Source: CAJUPY01 sp051871275
Lineage (GTDB): Bacteria; Bacteroidota; Bacteroidia; Bacteroidales; Muribaculaceae
Assembly (NCBI GenBank): GCA_051871275.1
Contig: JBJECR010000029.1
Coordinates: forward strand, 1 to 19,857
DNA: 19,857 nt
Direction of reading: 5' to 3'
The notes beneath the pieces are model-generated. The model saw nothing but the letters and a program-made list of their open reading frames with translations, was not told the DNA's origin and made no database searches. A program made the position numbers and the translations under genes. Of this stretch, positions 6,790 through 14,698 are shown in pieces. The first letter of the stretch is position 1. Every line of letters begins with the position of its first letter.

Positions 6790-9700
6790 ATGAAGTTAGA
6801 TGCATTTATTAACCGACCGGTGCTATCCACGGTTATCTCTATTTTCATTGTACTTTTAGGTATAATCGGATTGGTATCTCTGCCAATCACGCAATATCCG
6901 GATATCGCGCCTCCTACGATTTCCGTTTCAACCACTTACACCGGTGCTAACGCACAGGCTGTGCTTAATTCCGTTATCATTCCGCTGGAAGAATCCATAA
7001 ACGGTGCTGAAGGCATGATGTACATGGAATCTACAGCTACTAACACCGGCTCCGCTAACATCAACATCACTTTCCGCCAGGGGTTTGACCCTAACATGGC
7101 TGCCGTTGACGTACAAAACCGTGTGGCTAAGGCACAAAACCTCCTCCCTGCGGAAGTTACTAAAGTGGGTGTCCTCACTCAGAAACGTCAGACGTCTATG
7201 CTTGTGGGCGTTGCTCTTTACTGCGACAACGGTAACTTTGACGAGCAGTTTATCGACAACTACATGAAAATCAATATCATTCCGCAGCTCCAGCGTGTGA
7301 ATGGTGTGGGTGACGTTATGAACTTCGGTGCTAACTACTCCATGCGTATCTGGCTCAAACCTGACGTTATGGCACAGTACCACCTCATGCCGTCTGACAT
7401 CACCGGCGTGCTTGCAGAGCAAAACGTGGAAGCTGCTCCGGGTGCTTTCGGTGAACAAGGAAAACAATCTTTCCAATACACTATCAAGTACCGCGGACGT
7501 CTTATCTCCGTGGAAGAATTTGAAAACATCGTTGTCAGTGCAAGCACTACAGGTGAAGTGCTCCGCCTCAAAGACGTGGCAGACATCGAACTCGGACGCG
7601 AAGTCTATGGTTTCCATAACTCTCTGAACAAGTATCCTTCCACTATGGCTGTAGTCTTCCAGACTGCAGGTTCAAACGCTACACAGATTATCAACGACTG
7701 TCTTGAAGTGGTGGAACAACTCAAGAGCGACCTTCCGGACGGACTTAAGGTTGCCGTGCCGATGAACAACAACGACTTCCTCTACGCTTCTATAGCTGAG
7801 GTTATCAAAACCCTCATCGAGGCATTCATCCTCGTGTTCTTCGTGGTTTACGTTTTCCTCCAGGACTTCCGCTCCACTATTATCCCTGCTATCGCCATTC
7901 CGGTAGCACTTATCGGTACGTTCTTCCTTATGAACGCTATCGGATTCTCCGTGAACCTTATCACTCTTTCAGCCCTCGTCCTTGCAATCGCTATTGTGGT
8001 TGACGACGCCATTGTGGTCGTCGAGGCTGTCCACGCAAAACTTGACGTGGGATACAAGAGTTCGCGTAAAGCTGCCATAGACGCCATGGGCGAAATTGCC
8101 GGCGCACTTGTTTCCATCACACTCGTTATGATGCTCGTGTTTATCCCGGTATCTTTCATGTCCGGTACTTCAGGTGTGTTCTACCGCCAGTTCGGTCTCA
8201 CAATGGCTATCGCTATCGGTTTCTCCGCTATCAACGCCTTGACGCTCTCCCCTGCACTTTGTGCCGTGTTCCTTAAGGCTCACGATGATGACTCTTCACT
8301 CAAAGAGCGCATGGGCAAAGCTTACGGCGAAGCAGGAAAAACCATGAAACGCCGCTATGCCGACGCTCTCAAGCTGAACATTCACCCAGTAATCACATTC
8401 ATCTTCCTTGTGGCTACAATCACATTCATGGTGCTCGGCTGGTACTCATTCGAATCTCCTATTAAATGTACCATCGCTGCCGTTGTGGCTATCATCGCAA
8501 TTATGGGTATTTTCAGTTCTCGTTTCCACCAAGGCTTCGAGAAAGGCTACGGCAAGATTCTCAACATTTATAACAAGTTTACAAAACTCTTTATCGACCA
8601 TAAAGTTACGTCATTCGGAATCGTGGGCATCTCTATCGCCGTCCTCGTATGGCTTATGAGCACTCGTCCTTCCACTCTTGTGCCTAACGAAGACACCGGT
8701 ATGGTGTTCGTTATGGTGGATATGCCGCCGGGCACCTCACAGGAACGTACTTGCGAAGTTTTGGACCAGGTTGACGAAATTCTCGGAAATATCTCCGCCG
8801 TGAAATACACAAGTAAGATTGCAGGTTACAGCTTTATCGCTGGTCAAGGCGCCACTTACGGTACTTTCATCGTAAAACTCAAAAACTGGGAAGAACGTGA
8901 CCCTGAAACGGAATCCGTAAACGCTGTCCTCGGTCAAATTTACGGCATGACAGGCAAACTCGTCAAAAACGGTCGTGTTGTGGCTTTCGCTCCGCCTATG
9001 ATTACCGGTTATTCCGTAACTAACGGTTTCGAAATCAAGATGCAGGACAAAACAGGTGGTGACGTGAACAAGTTCTTCAGCATTGTGCAAGGCTTCCTCG
9101 CCGAGCTGAACAAACAGCCGGAAATCCAGGTTGCTTACTCTACTTTCAACCCTACTTTCCCGCAGTATCAGCTTGATATAGACGCTGCCAAATGTAAACA
9201 GGCAGGTATCAGCCCTTCCACTATCCTCTCTACTCTCCAGGGCTACTACGGTGGTATGTACGTTTCAAACTTCAACCTCTATGGTAAAATTTACCGTGTA
9301 ATGATGCAGGCTGCTCCGGAAGCTCGCGTTTCTCCGGAAACTCTCTCCAGCATCAAGGTTCGCAACGGCGCTGAAATGGCTTCACTGGAAAACTTCGTGA
9401 CACTCAAACGCGTTTATGGTCCGGACTTGCTCACCCGTTTTAACCTCTTCCAGTCTATCTCCGTTACAGGTCAGCCAAACGAAGGCTACTCTTCAGGTCA
9501 GGCTCTGGAAGCTATCAAACGTGTGGCTGCGGAAAAACTCCCTGCAGGTTACGGTTACGACTACGCAGGTATGACCCGTGAAGAAGCTTCAAGTGCAGGT
9601 AACTCCACCGCTATCATCTTCGGGCTCTGTCTCCTCTTCGTTTACCTCCTCCTTTCCGCACAGTACGAAAGTTACATCCTCCCATGGGCTGTAATCCTCT

Positions 9701-10164
9701 CTATTCCGTTCGGACTTATGGGCTCATTCATCTTTGCCTCTATCAGCGACATCACAAACAACGTTTACTTGCAGATTGCACTCATCATGCTTATCGGTCT
9801 TCTTGCTAAGAACGCCATCCTCATCGTGGAATTTGCACTCGAACGCCGCCGTACGGGTATGTCCGTAGTAAATGCCGCTGTTGCCGGTGCTTCCGCTCGT
9901 CTGCGTCCTATCCTCATGACATCTCTCGCACTCATCATCGGTCTTTTGCCTATGATGTTCGCTCACGGTGTTGGTGCGGAAGGTAACAAAGCACTCGGTA
10001 CAGGTGCCGTGGGAGGTATGTTGATAGGTATGGTTCTCCAGGTGCTCATCGTGCCTGCCCTCTTCGTTGCATTCCAGCTTATCCAAGAAAAGATTTCTCC
10101 TATCAAGTGGAAAGATACGGACAATGCCGGAATTGAATCTGAAATCGAGCAATTATCACGCTAA
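6790..10164 (+). CDS. RND multidrug efflux pump, inner-membrane permease (AcrB/HAE1 family)
   Basis: This is the proton-driven trimeric pump of a tripartite efflux system; it takes substrates from the periplasm and inner-membrane outer leaflet. The N-terminus (FINRPVLSTVISIFIVLLG, then LPITQYPDIAPP) is the usual first helix and porter entry. Proton-relay residues are present: D405/D406 in AIVVDDAIVVVE, K1007 in GLLAKNAILIVEF and R1039 in RLRPILMTSLA, matching AcrB D407/D408, K940 and R971. The protein has 1124 residues, about 75 more than AcrB. The excess lies between helices 6 and 7: residues 532-553 and 559-576 look like two additional hydrophobic segments before the normal helix 7 (about 606-624) and the STRPSTLVPNEDTG stretch. 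Codons are strongly C-ending, as expected for a well-expressed gene. It is flanked by the adaptor and outer-membrane factor genes. Substrate range is unknown. Confidence 0.96.
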   Translation: MKLDAFINRPVLSTVISIFIVLLGIIGLVSLPITQYPDIAPPTISVSTTYTGANAQAVLNSVIIPLEESINGAEGMMYMESTATNTGSANINITFRQGFDPNMAAVDVQNRVAKAQNLLPAEVTKVGVLTQKRQTSMLVGVALYCDNGNFDEQFIDNYMKINIIPQLQRVNGVGDVMNFGANYSMRIWLKPDVMAQYHLMPSDITGVLAEQNVEAAPGAFGEQGKQSFQYTIKYRGRLISVEEFENIVVSASTTGEVLRLKDVADIELGREVYGFHNSLNKYPSTMAVVFQTAGSNATQIINDCLEVVEQLKSDLPDGLKVAVPMNNNDFLYASIAEVIKTLIEAFILVFFVVYVFLQDFRSTIIPAIAIPVALIGTFFLMNAIGFSVNLITLSALVLAIAIVVDDAIVVVEAVHAKLDVGYKSSRKAAIDAMGEIAGALVSITLVMMLVFIPVSFMSGTSGVFYRQFGLTMAIAIGFSAINALTLSPALCAVFLKAHDDDSSLKERMGKAYGEAGKTMKRRYADALKLNIHPVITFIFLVATITFMVLGWYSFESPIKCTIAAVVAIIAIMGIFSSRFHQGFEKGYGKILNIYNKFTKLFIDHKVTSFGIVGISIAVLVWLMSTRPSTLVPNEDTGMVFVMVDMPPGTSQERTCEVLDQVDEILGNISAVKYTSKIAGYSFIAGQGATYGTFIVKLKNWEERDPETESVNAVLGQIYGMTGKLVKNGRVVAFAPPMITGYSVTNGFEIKMQDKTGGDVNKFFSIVQGFLAELNKQPEIQVAYSTFNPTFPQYQLDIDAAKCKQAGISPSTILSTLQGYYGGMYVSNFNLYGKIYRVMMQAAPEARVSPETLSSIKVRNGAEMASLENFVTLKRVYGPDLLTRFNLFQSISVTGQPNEGYSSGQALEAIKRVAAEKLPAGYGYDYAGMTREEASSAGNSTAIIFGLCLLFVYLLLSAQYESYILPWAVILSIPFGLMGSFIFASISDITNNVYLQIALIMLIGLLAKNAILIVEFALERRRTGMSVVNAAVAGASARLRPILMTSLALIIGLLPMMFAHGVGAEGNKALGTGAVGGMLIGMVLQVLIVPALFVAFQLIQEKISPIKWKDTDNAGIESEIEQLSR

Positions 10165-10182
10165 TAACACATACACATTTTT

Positions 10183-11574
10183 ATGACTACAAAAATTAAA
10201 ACCATAATCACCCTTGCTGTGGTACTCGTAAGCTCTTCTATGCTTACGGGTTGCCACATCTATCAGAAATTCGACATCGAAAAGCAAGATAGTGCTATCG
10301 CTAACGAATATTCACAAGCAAAGCAGCAGGAACTCGACTCCACCGCTTTCGGAAACCTCCGCTGGGAAGAAGTCTTCACGGATCCTATCCTCGCTGACCT
10401 TATCCGACAGGCTCTCGCTCAAAACGTGGACCTGGACAACGCTCGCCTCAATGTGGAAATAGCTCACGCTAATATGCGTGGCGCTCGCATGAGCTACCTC
10501 CCTTCACTCGCTCTTTCCGCACAAGGCGGTGCCGGCGGAAACAAGAGCTTCCACCTCTCAGGCTGGAACTACACCATTCCTCTCACCGCTTCATGGGAAA
10601 TTGACGTTTTTGCCAAAACGCTAAACTCCAAACGCGGTGCGGAAGCTTCTTACCGACAAACGCAAAACTACTATCAGGCTGTACGCTCACAGATTATCGG
10701 CGCCGTAGCAAACTGCTACTATGGCATCGCTGCTCTGCAAAGCCAGATAAAACTCACGGAAGAAACCGCCGAAATTTGGCGTGAAAACGTGGAAGTGATG
10801 AGAAACTACAAGGAAATAGCTTATACAAACGAGGCTGCCGTGGTTCAAGCGGAAGCTAACTACTATGGAATCCTTGCTAACCTCACGGACCTCCGCTCTT
10901 CTCTCCACGAGCTGAACAACACTCTCGCTATTCTCCTCCGTCAGCAGCCGCAAATCTTCTCTATCCCTAACCTGGACAGCTACGCCGCTCCACAAATGGC
11001 TCTGGAAGACGTCCCTATGTCTCAACTCGCAGCTCGTCCTGACGTGCGTGCCGCTGAAGAGGCTCTCGCTGCAGCTTACTACACCACAAACTCCGCTCGT
11101 GCAGCTTTCTACCCTACCCTCTCCATTTCCGCTAACTATGGCTTCACAAATGCTTTTGGTAGCAATATCATTAACCCGGGCGACTGGTTCTCCAGCGTGG
11201 CAGGCTCTCTCGTAGCTCCTATCTTCTCTCGCGGTAAACTCAAAGCTAACTTAGACGCTACAAAGGCACAGCAGGCTCAGGCTCTGAACAACTTTGAAAA
11301 GACCATTTTCTCTGCCAGTGCTGAAGTTTCCGACGCTATCACAGCGTTCCGAAACAACGCCGAAAAGGAAAACTACGTTAACCTCCAGGTTGTGGACCTC
11401 GTCAAAGCTGAACGATACACAAAGGACCTCTTCGCTGCAGGCTCCGCTACTTACCTGGAAGTCCTCACGGCACAGTCCAGCCTCCTCCAGGCTCAGACAA
11501 GCCAAATCAGCTGCCGTCTCGCACAAGCACAGGCTGTTATTAACCTCTATCAGACTCTCGGTGGAGGCAGATAA
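10183..11574 (+). CDS. Outer-membrane efflux lipoprotein (OprM/NodT/TolC-like)
   Basis: This forms the trimeric outer-membrane channel that completes the efflux machine. The product has 463 residues and a lipoprotein signal peptide ending in MLTGC with C24 as the lipid site. Two repeated OEP halves follow, each rich in Ala/Gln/Asn helices: the first includes DNARLNVEIAHANMRGARM and the strand SYLPSLALSAQ, the second RPDVRAAEEALAAAYY and FYPTLSISANYGF. The ISRGKLKAN-like turn (FSRGKLKANLDATKAQQ) and the closing AQAQAVINLYQTLGGG are family hallmarks. It begins 18 bases after the pump stop codon and ends 39 bases before lpxA, all on one strand with no promoter or terminator visible between them. 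Confidence 0.94.
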   Translation: MTTKIKTIITLAVVLVSSSMLTGCHIYQKFDIEKQDSAIANEYSQAKQQELDSTAFGNLRWEEVFTDPILADLIRQALAQNVDLDNARLNVEIAHANMRGARMSYLPSLALSAQGGAGGNKSFHLSGWNYTIPLTASWEIDVFAKTLNSKRGAEASYRQTQNYYQAVRSQIIGAVANCYYGIAALQSQIKLTEETAEIWRENVEVMRNYKEIAYTNEAAVVQAEANYYGILANLTDLRSSLHELNNTLAILLRQQPQIFSIPNLDSYAAPQMALEDVPMSQLAARPDVRAAEEALAAAYYTTNSARAAFYPTLSISANYGFTNAFGSNIINPGDWFSSVAGSLVAPIFSRGKLKANLDATKAQQAQALNNFEKTIFSASAEVSDAITAFRNNAEKENYVNLQVVDLVKAERYTKDLFAAGSATYLEVLTAQSSLLQAQTSQISCRLAQAQAVINLYQTLGGGR

Positions 11575-11613
11575 AAGAATTTTTTGAATGTTGGACACTA
11601 AAAAATAATTACC

Positions 11614-12414
11614 ATGATAAGTGACAAAGCATACGTGGATTCCGCAGCAAAACTGGGAAAAAACGTTACAGTTCATCCATTCGCTTACATCGATGCCGAC
11701 GTGGAAATCGGTGACAACTGCGAAATTATGCCATACGCAAGCATTCTCCGCGGCACCCGCATGGGAAACAACAATCGCGTTTTCCAAGGGGCTATCGTAG
11801 GTGCGGAACCGCAGGATTTCCGCTGGAAAGGCTGCGAAAGCTATTGCTACATCGGCAACGACTGCACCATCCGTGAAGGCGTTATCATAAACCGCGGTAT
11901 CAAGCCGGAAGGCGGCACTCGTATCGGAGACAAAACATTCATCTTGGCTCACTCTCACATCGGTCACGACTGCGAACTGAAGGGCAAATCCGTGATTGGT
12001 AACGGCGTCACATTCGCCGGAAGCGTAAAAGTAGGCGAATACGTAATCTTATCTTCAAACTCCGTTCTCCACGAAGGAAGCAAAGTGGGCGACTGGGCAT
12101 TCGTCAAAGGTGGTTGCCGCATCAGCGGAAACGTGCCCCCATACGTTATTGTGGCACACAACCCGGTGGAATATTTCGGCGTAAATGCCACTGTTCTCCG
12201 CAAGAAAGGTGCCGAGGTAGGTATCACGGAAGAAGTTATCGACGACATCGCCAAGGCATACCGTCACGTTTATCAGAGTGGCACATCAGTATTCAATGCC
12301 ATTCAGCGTATAGAGGCAGACCTTGAAGACACTGAAATCCGTCGAAACATCATCGATTTCATCGTCCAAAACGACTTCAAAATCGTTGCCGTGCCTATCG
12401 AAACAGAAGAATAA
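11614..12414 (+). CDS. lpxA: LpxA-type acyl-ACP:UDP-GlcNAc O-acyltransferase
   Basis: This cytosolic enzyme catalyses the first acylation in lipid A synthesis, moving a hydroxyacyl chain from ACP to the 3-OH of UDP-GlcNAc. The 266-residue length matches E. coli LpxA (262). Residues 1-190 show the left-handed beta-helix hexapeptide repeats (for example VEIGDN, SVIGNG, VKVGEY). H118 in LAHSHIGHDC corresponds to the catalytic His125 of E. coli, with H115 matching H122. GGCRISGNVPPYVI precedes the C-terminal helical domain, which has the KAYRHVYQSG stretch. It is the last gene of the efflux transcript and is followed by a strong terminator. The usual lpxD and lpxC-fabZ neighbours are not here, so it may be a second paralogue; the exact acyl-chain preference cannot be read. 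Confidence 0.85.
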   Translation: MISDKAYVDSAAKLGKNVTVHPFAYIDADVEIGDNCEIMPYASILRGTRMGNNNRVFQGAIVGAEPQDFRWKGCESYCYIGNDCTIREGVIINRGIKPEGGTRIGDKTFILAHSHIGHDCELKGKSVIGNGVTFAGSVKVGEYVILSSNSVLHEGSKVGDWAFVKGGCRISGNVPPYVIVAHNPVEYFGVNATVLRKKGAEVGITEEVIDDIAKAYRHVYQSGTSVFNAIQRIEADLEDTEIRRNIIDFIVQNDFKIVAVPIETEE

Positions 12415-12438
12415 CATTTAATAGTTCTCATATTCTCT

Positions 12439-12474
12439 GCCGGGTGGTTATTTTTAGCCATCCGGCTTTATTTT
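12439..12474 (+). terminator. Rho-independent terminator of the efflux-lpxA operon
   Basis: The stem pairs 12439-12450 (GCCGGGTGGTTA) with 12455-12466 (TAGCCATCCGGC) over 12 positions, two of them G-U in the RNA. The loop is four T and the stem is followed by TTTATTTT. It sits 24 bases after the lpxA stop codon. The wobbles become C-A mismatches on the other strand, so the element is oriented for plus-strand transcripts. Confidence 0.9.
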
Positions 12475-12631
12475 AATGCATAATTCATAATGCTTAATTC
12501 AATTCATAATGCTTAATTCAATTCATAATTCATGATGCATAATGCATAATTGAATTCTTAATTTAATGCATAATTCATAATGCATAATTCATAATTGAAT
12601 GCTTAATTTAATGCATCATGAATTATGAATT

Positions 12632-12657
12632 AAAAAAAGGTCACTTTCGCAACCTTT
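12632..12657 (-). terminator. Second (distal) terminator copy for the minus-strand lipoprotein operon
   Basis: On the minus strand the RNA reads AAAGGTTGC, loop GAAA, GTGACC and a run of seven U. The GGTTGC/GTGACC core pairs completely with two G-U wobbles. On the plus strand the same positions are C-A mismatches, so the element works better for minus-strand transcripts. It lies 68 bases beyond the first copy and looks like a diverged duplicate. Confidence 0.7.
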
Positions 12658-12698
12658 ATAATTGTGAATTATGCATTATGCATTATGAATTATGAATT

Positions 12699-12727
12699 AA
12701 AAAAAAGGTCGCTTTCGCGACCTTTTT
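12699..12727 (-). terminator. Primary terminator of the SusCD-lipoprotein operon (bidirectional stem)
   Basis: The stem pairs 12702-12712 (AAAAAGGTCGC) with 12717-12727 (GCGACCTTTTT) without mismatch. On the minus strand the loop is GAAA, a stabilising GNRA tetraloop, and eight U follow. It lies about 30 bases beyond the stop codon of the 614-residue lipoprotein gene. Plus-strand transcripts also see a T5 run, so it can stop residual read-through from lpxA. Confidence 0.88.
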
Positions 12728-12757
12728 AATTATGAATTATGCATTATGAATTATGCA

Positions 12758-14602
12758 TTATTTAAGCACTGCTTTAGCAGCAACCTTGCGAACACCACCG
12801 ATGTTCCAAGTAGCCACGTGGTTCAGACGAGAACCTGCACCCTTAGTAGCAGACTTGAGGCTCTTAGAAACAGTTGCACTCTTAGAAGCTGCTACTTCAC
12901 CCGCTACAAGCTGAATTAATGATTGAGACTTAGTGATATACCAATCAGCACCACCGAAGTTCAGGAAGCACTTGTTTACTGTAATCATGCCTTCAGCAGC
13001 ATCGTAAGTAGTGTTGAGACCGGCACCGATAACATCTTCAGCAGTGTAACCTGCTATGTTTACGTAGCAGTAGTCTGCTTCTGAGATATATGCAGTACCA
13101 TCTTCAAAGAAGTTGTTACCTGTGCACTGTGGCTCGATAATTACGAATTCAGGATCGCTGATATTAATGTCGATATCAAATTTGCCTGTTGCAAAGTTAA
13201 CTACAGGACTTGTTTCAGCTCCGTAAAGATTTACGAGACGTACAACACCCGGATTAGAAGCACTTGTTTGGTAAGTTGTTTCCCATACATAAGTCATCGG
13301 GTCATAGCCTGCACCACCGATAAGCCAACCGTCTGCGATGTAAGCGGTACCTGCATCTTCCCAGTCGCTTCCACCAAGTTCTACCTTAACTGTGATGTAA
13401 GATAATTCTTGAGGTTCACCTGCACCATAAGTTATGGCTACAACGCTGTATGTGCCTGATTCTGAGATAGGCAATTTAACTTGACCTGATTCAGAGATTT
13501 CAACGTATTCTATTTCATCATTGAGGATAGCTGATGCAACTGCTTCTACGTCGTTTGTGAGAGCAGCTGCCACGCGTGCACTTTCTACGTCTTCACCAAG
13601 CTGTACATCTGCAAGGATGTAGTCAAGGTTATCTGCACCTGCAAGGCGACCTACGTATGAAAGTTCTGCTGAGTAGTCTGTAAGAACTGCACCCGGGAGA
13701 GCCACAAAGAATTCACCGCTATTGTTCGCATAGTAAAAACCATCATTTCCGATTGCTGCAAGCAATGATTGTGGAGTGGAGAATCTGATAACTCCATCTT
13801 CAAATGTACCATAGTAACCTGCTTCAGCAATTTCATCGGGTGTAAAACCTTTTGATAAGAAATAATCTACGAATGATATAAACCATATTTCGCCATCACC
13901 TAAGTCAAAACCGGTGTGGAATTCACCAACGAAATTTACGCGTTCAGGATCTGAACAGTCAAGTTCCAAATAGTGAGTTTCTCCATCATATTTACCCTCT
14001 TCAAAATAAGGATATGCTGAACCGTAAGGGTTAACTACACGATAAGATGTAGGATTTTTTGGATTTTGGAGAATTTCAACTTCGTACTGTACAGGGTCAA
14101 ACTTGTAGAGTGATTCTGCAATAAGGTTATCATAGTAGATACCTTTACCTAATGATACCCAAGAAGATGCACGTACAAGGTTCACGCTCAGTTCGTAAGG
14201 ACCATAGTGTGAAGTGCGTGCGATGTCAACACCGAGTTTGATTGTTACAGGGTATGCAACATCTTCTTCGATAGCTGCATTGTCGTAAGTGATAGTGTAA
14301 GTGGTAGTGAGAGCGTCACCTTCAAAGGTTACAGCCTCGGGAGCGGAGAAGATACCTGATGGGTCTTCCAGGATTACAGGCACTTCGCTTGGGTCATTTG
14401 TAGAAAGACGACCGATTGTAAGGGTGATTTCTGGAGCTGCATCTTCTGCAGGAATGCTGAGCGTTTTTGCATTTACATCGTGTGCGATATAAACGCCTTC
14501 TTCACCGCCTTCAACGATATTGTGGTCATCACTACATGAGGTGAAAGCCGCACCTGTTGCAAGTGCGAATATCGCCAATATTGATGATTTGAATAATTTC
14601 AT
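12758..14602 (-). CDS. SusE/F-position surface lipoprotein with two tandem ~155-residue modules
   Basis: The 614-residue product starts with a lipoprotein signal peptide (FTSC, lipid site C23) followed by SDDH, which fits the Bacteroidetes acidic surface-export signal. Residues 30-145 look like a beta-sandwich of the Calx-beta or Ig type (VTFEGDALTTTYTITYD, then YPVTIKLG). Module A (about 148-303) and module B (about 414-568) are related: both begin with W, then DP..Y, a R(V/L)VN.YG strand, SDPE, a G(F/Y)T.(D/E) segment and a closing beta stretch. Between them lies a 105-residue domain that resembles Ig/Fn3-like units of other Bacteroidetes lipoproteins (VESARVAAALTNDVEA). The last 45 residues are rich in Lys, Ser and Ala with few acidic residues. 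As the third gene after SusC and SusD it probably binds the same ligand at the cell surface. I do not recognise a named family with certainty, and no catalytic motif is visible. Confidence 0.82.
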   Translation of the reverse strand: MKLFKSSILAIFALATGAAFTSCSDDHNIVEGGEEGVYIAHDVNAKTLSIPAEDAAPEITLTIGRLSTNDPSEVPVILEDPSGIFSAPEAVTFEGDALTTTYTITYDNAAIEEDVAYPVTIKLGVDIARTSHYGPYELSVNLVRASSWVSLGKGIYYDNLIAESLYKFDPVQYEVEILQNPKNPTSYRVVNPYGSAYPYFEEGKYDGETHYLELDCSDPERVNFVGEFHTGFDLGDGEIWFISFVDYFLSKGFTPDEIAEAGYYGTFEDGVIRFSTPQSLLAAIGNDGFYYANNSGEFFVALPGAVLTDYSAELSYVGRLAGADNLDYILADVQLGEDVESARVAAALTNDVEAVASAILNDEIEYVEISESGQVKLPISESGTYSVVAITYGAGEPQELSYITVKVELGGSDWEDAGTAYIADGWLIGGAGYDPMTYVWETTYQTSASNPGVVRLVNLYGAETSPVVNFATGKFDIDINISDPEFVIIEPQCTGNNFFEDGTAYISEADYCYVNIAGYTAEDVIGAGLNTTYDAAEGMITVNKCFLNFGGADWYITKSQSLIQLVAGEVAASKSATVSKSLKSATKGAGSRLNHVATWNIGGVRKVAAKAVLK

Positions 14603-14698
14603 AATTGTTAATGTTTTATCAGTTTGTATTTCTGAAAAAATATAAAAAGGAGAGAGGAGATAGAGTAATCTATGCGTTAAAGTTAGTTTCAGTCCTTA

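Larger units (their letters stand above)
12475..12761. repeat. AT-rich heptamer repeat block between convergent operons
   Basis: This holds nearly all of the 343-base gap between lpxA and the minus-strand lipoprotein gene; no ORF is supported. From 12475 to about 12615 it is built of heptamers such as ATAATTC, ATAATGC and TTAATTC mixed with pentamers AATTC/AATGC. From about 12617 the orientation flips and the units become GAATTAT and GCATTAT, in three blocks (12617-12631, 12665-12700, 12728-12761) separated by two terminator hairpins. The two orientations can fold onto each other. The last heptamer runs into the stop codon of the convergent gene at 12758-12760. Confidence 0.8.

Noticed and set aside
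6928..7617. 229-codon antisense frame inside the RND pump gene
   Set aside because: It is a shadow of strongly biased codons in a well-supported pump gene; the translation is His/Val-rich low-information sequence.
9724..10152. 142-codon antisense frame at the end of the pump gene
   Set aside because: It lies opposite the conserved TM10-TM12 region of the pump; the coding signal is on the plus strand.
11251..11967. 238-codon antisense frame spanning the outer-membrane factor and lpxA
   Set aside because: It crosses two confident genes on the opposite strand and has no domain or start signal of its own.
12475..12761. Heptamer block as a CRISPR array
   Set aside because: Units are 7 bases with no spacers of regular length and no cas genes nearby.
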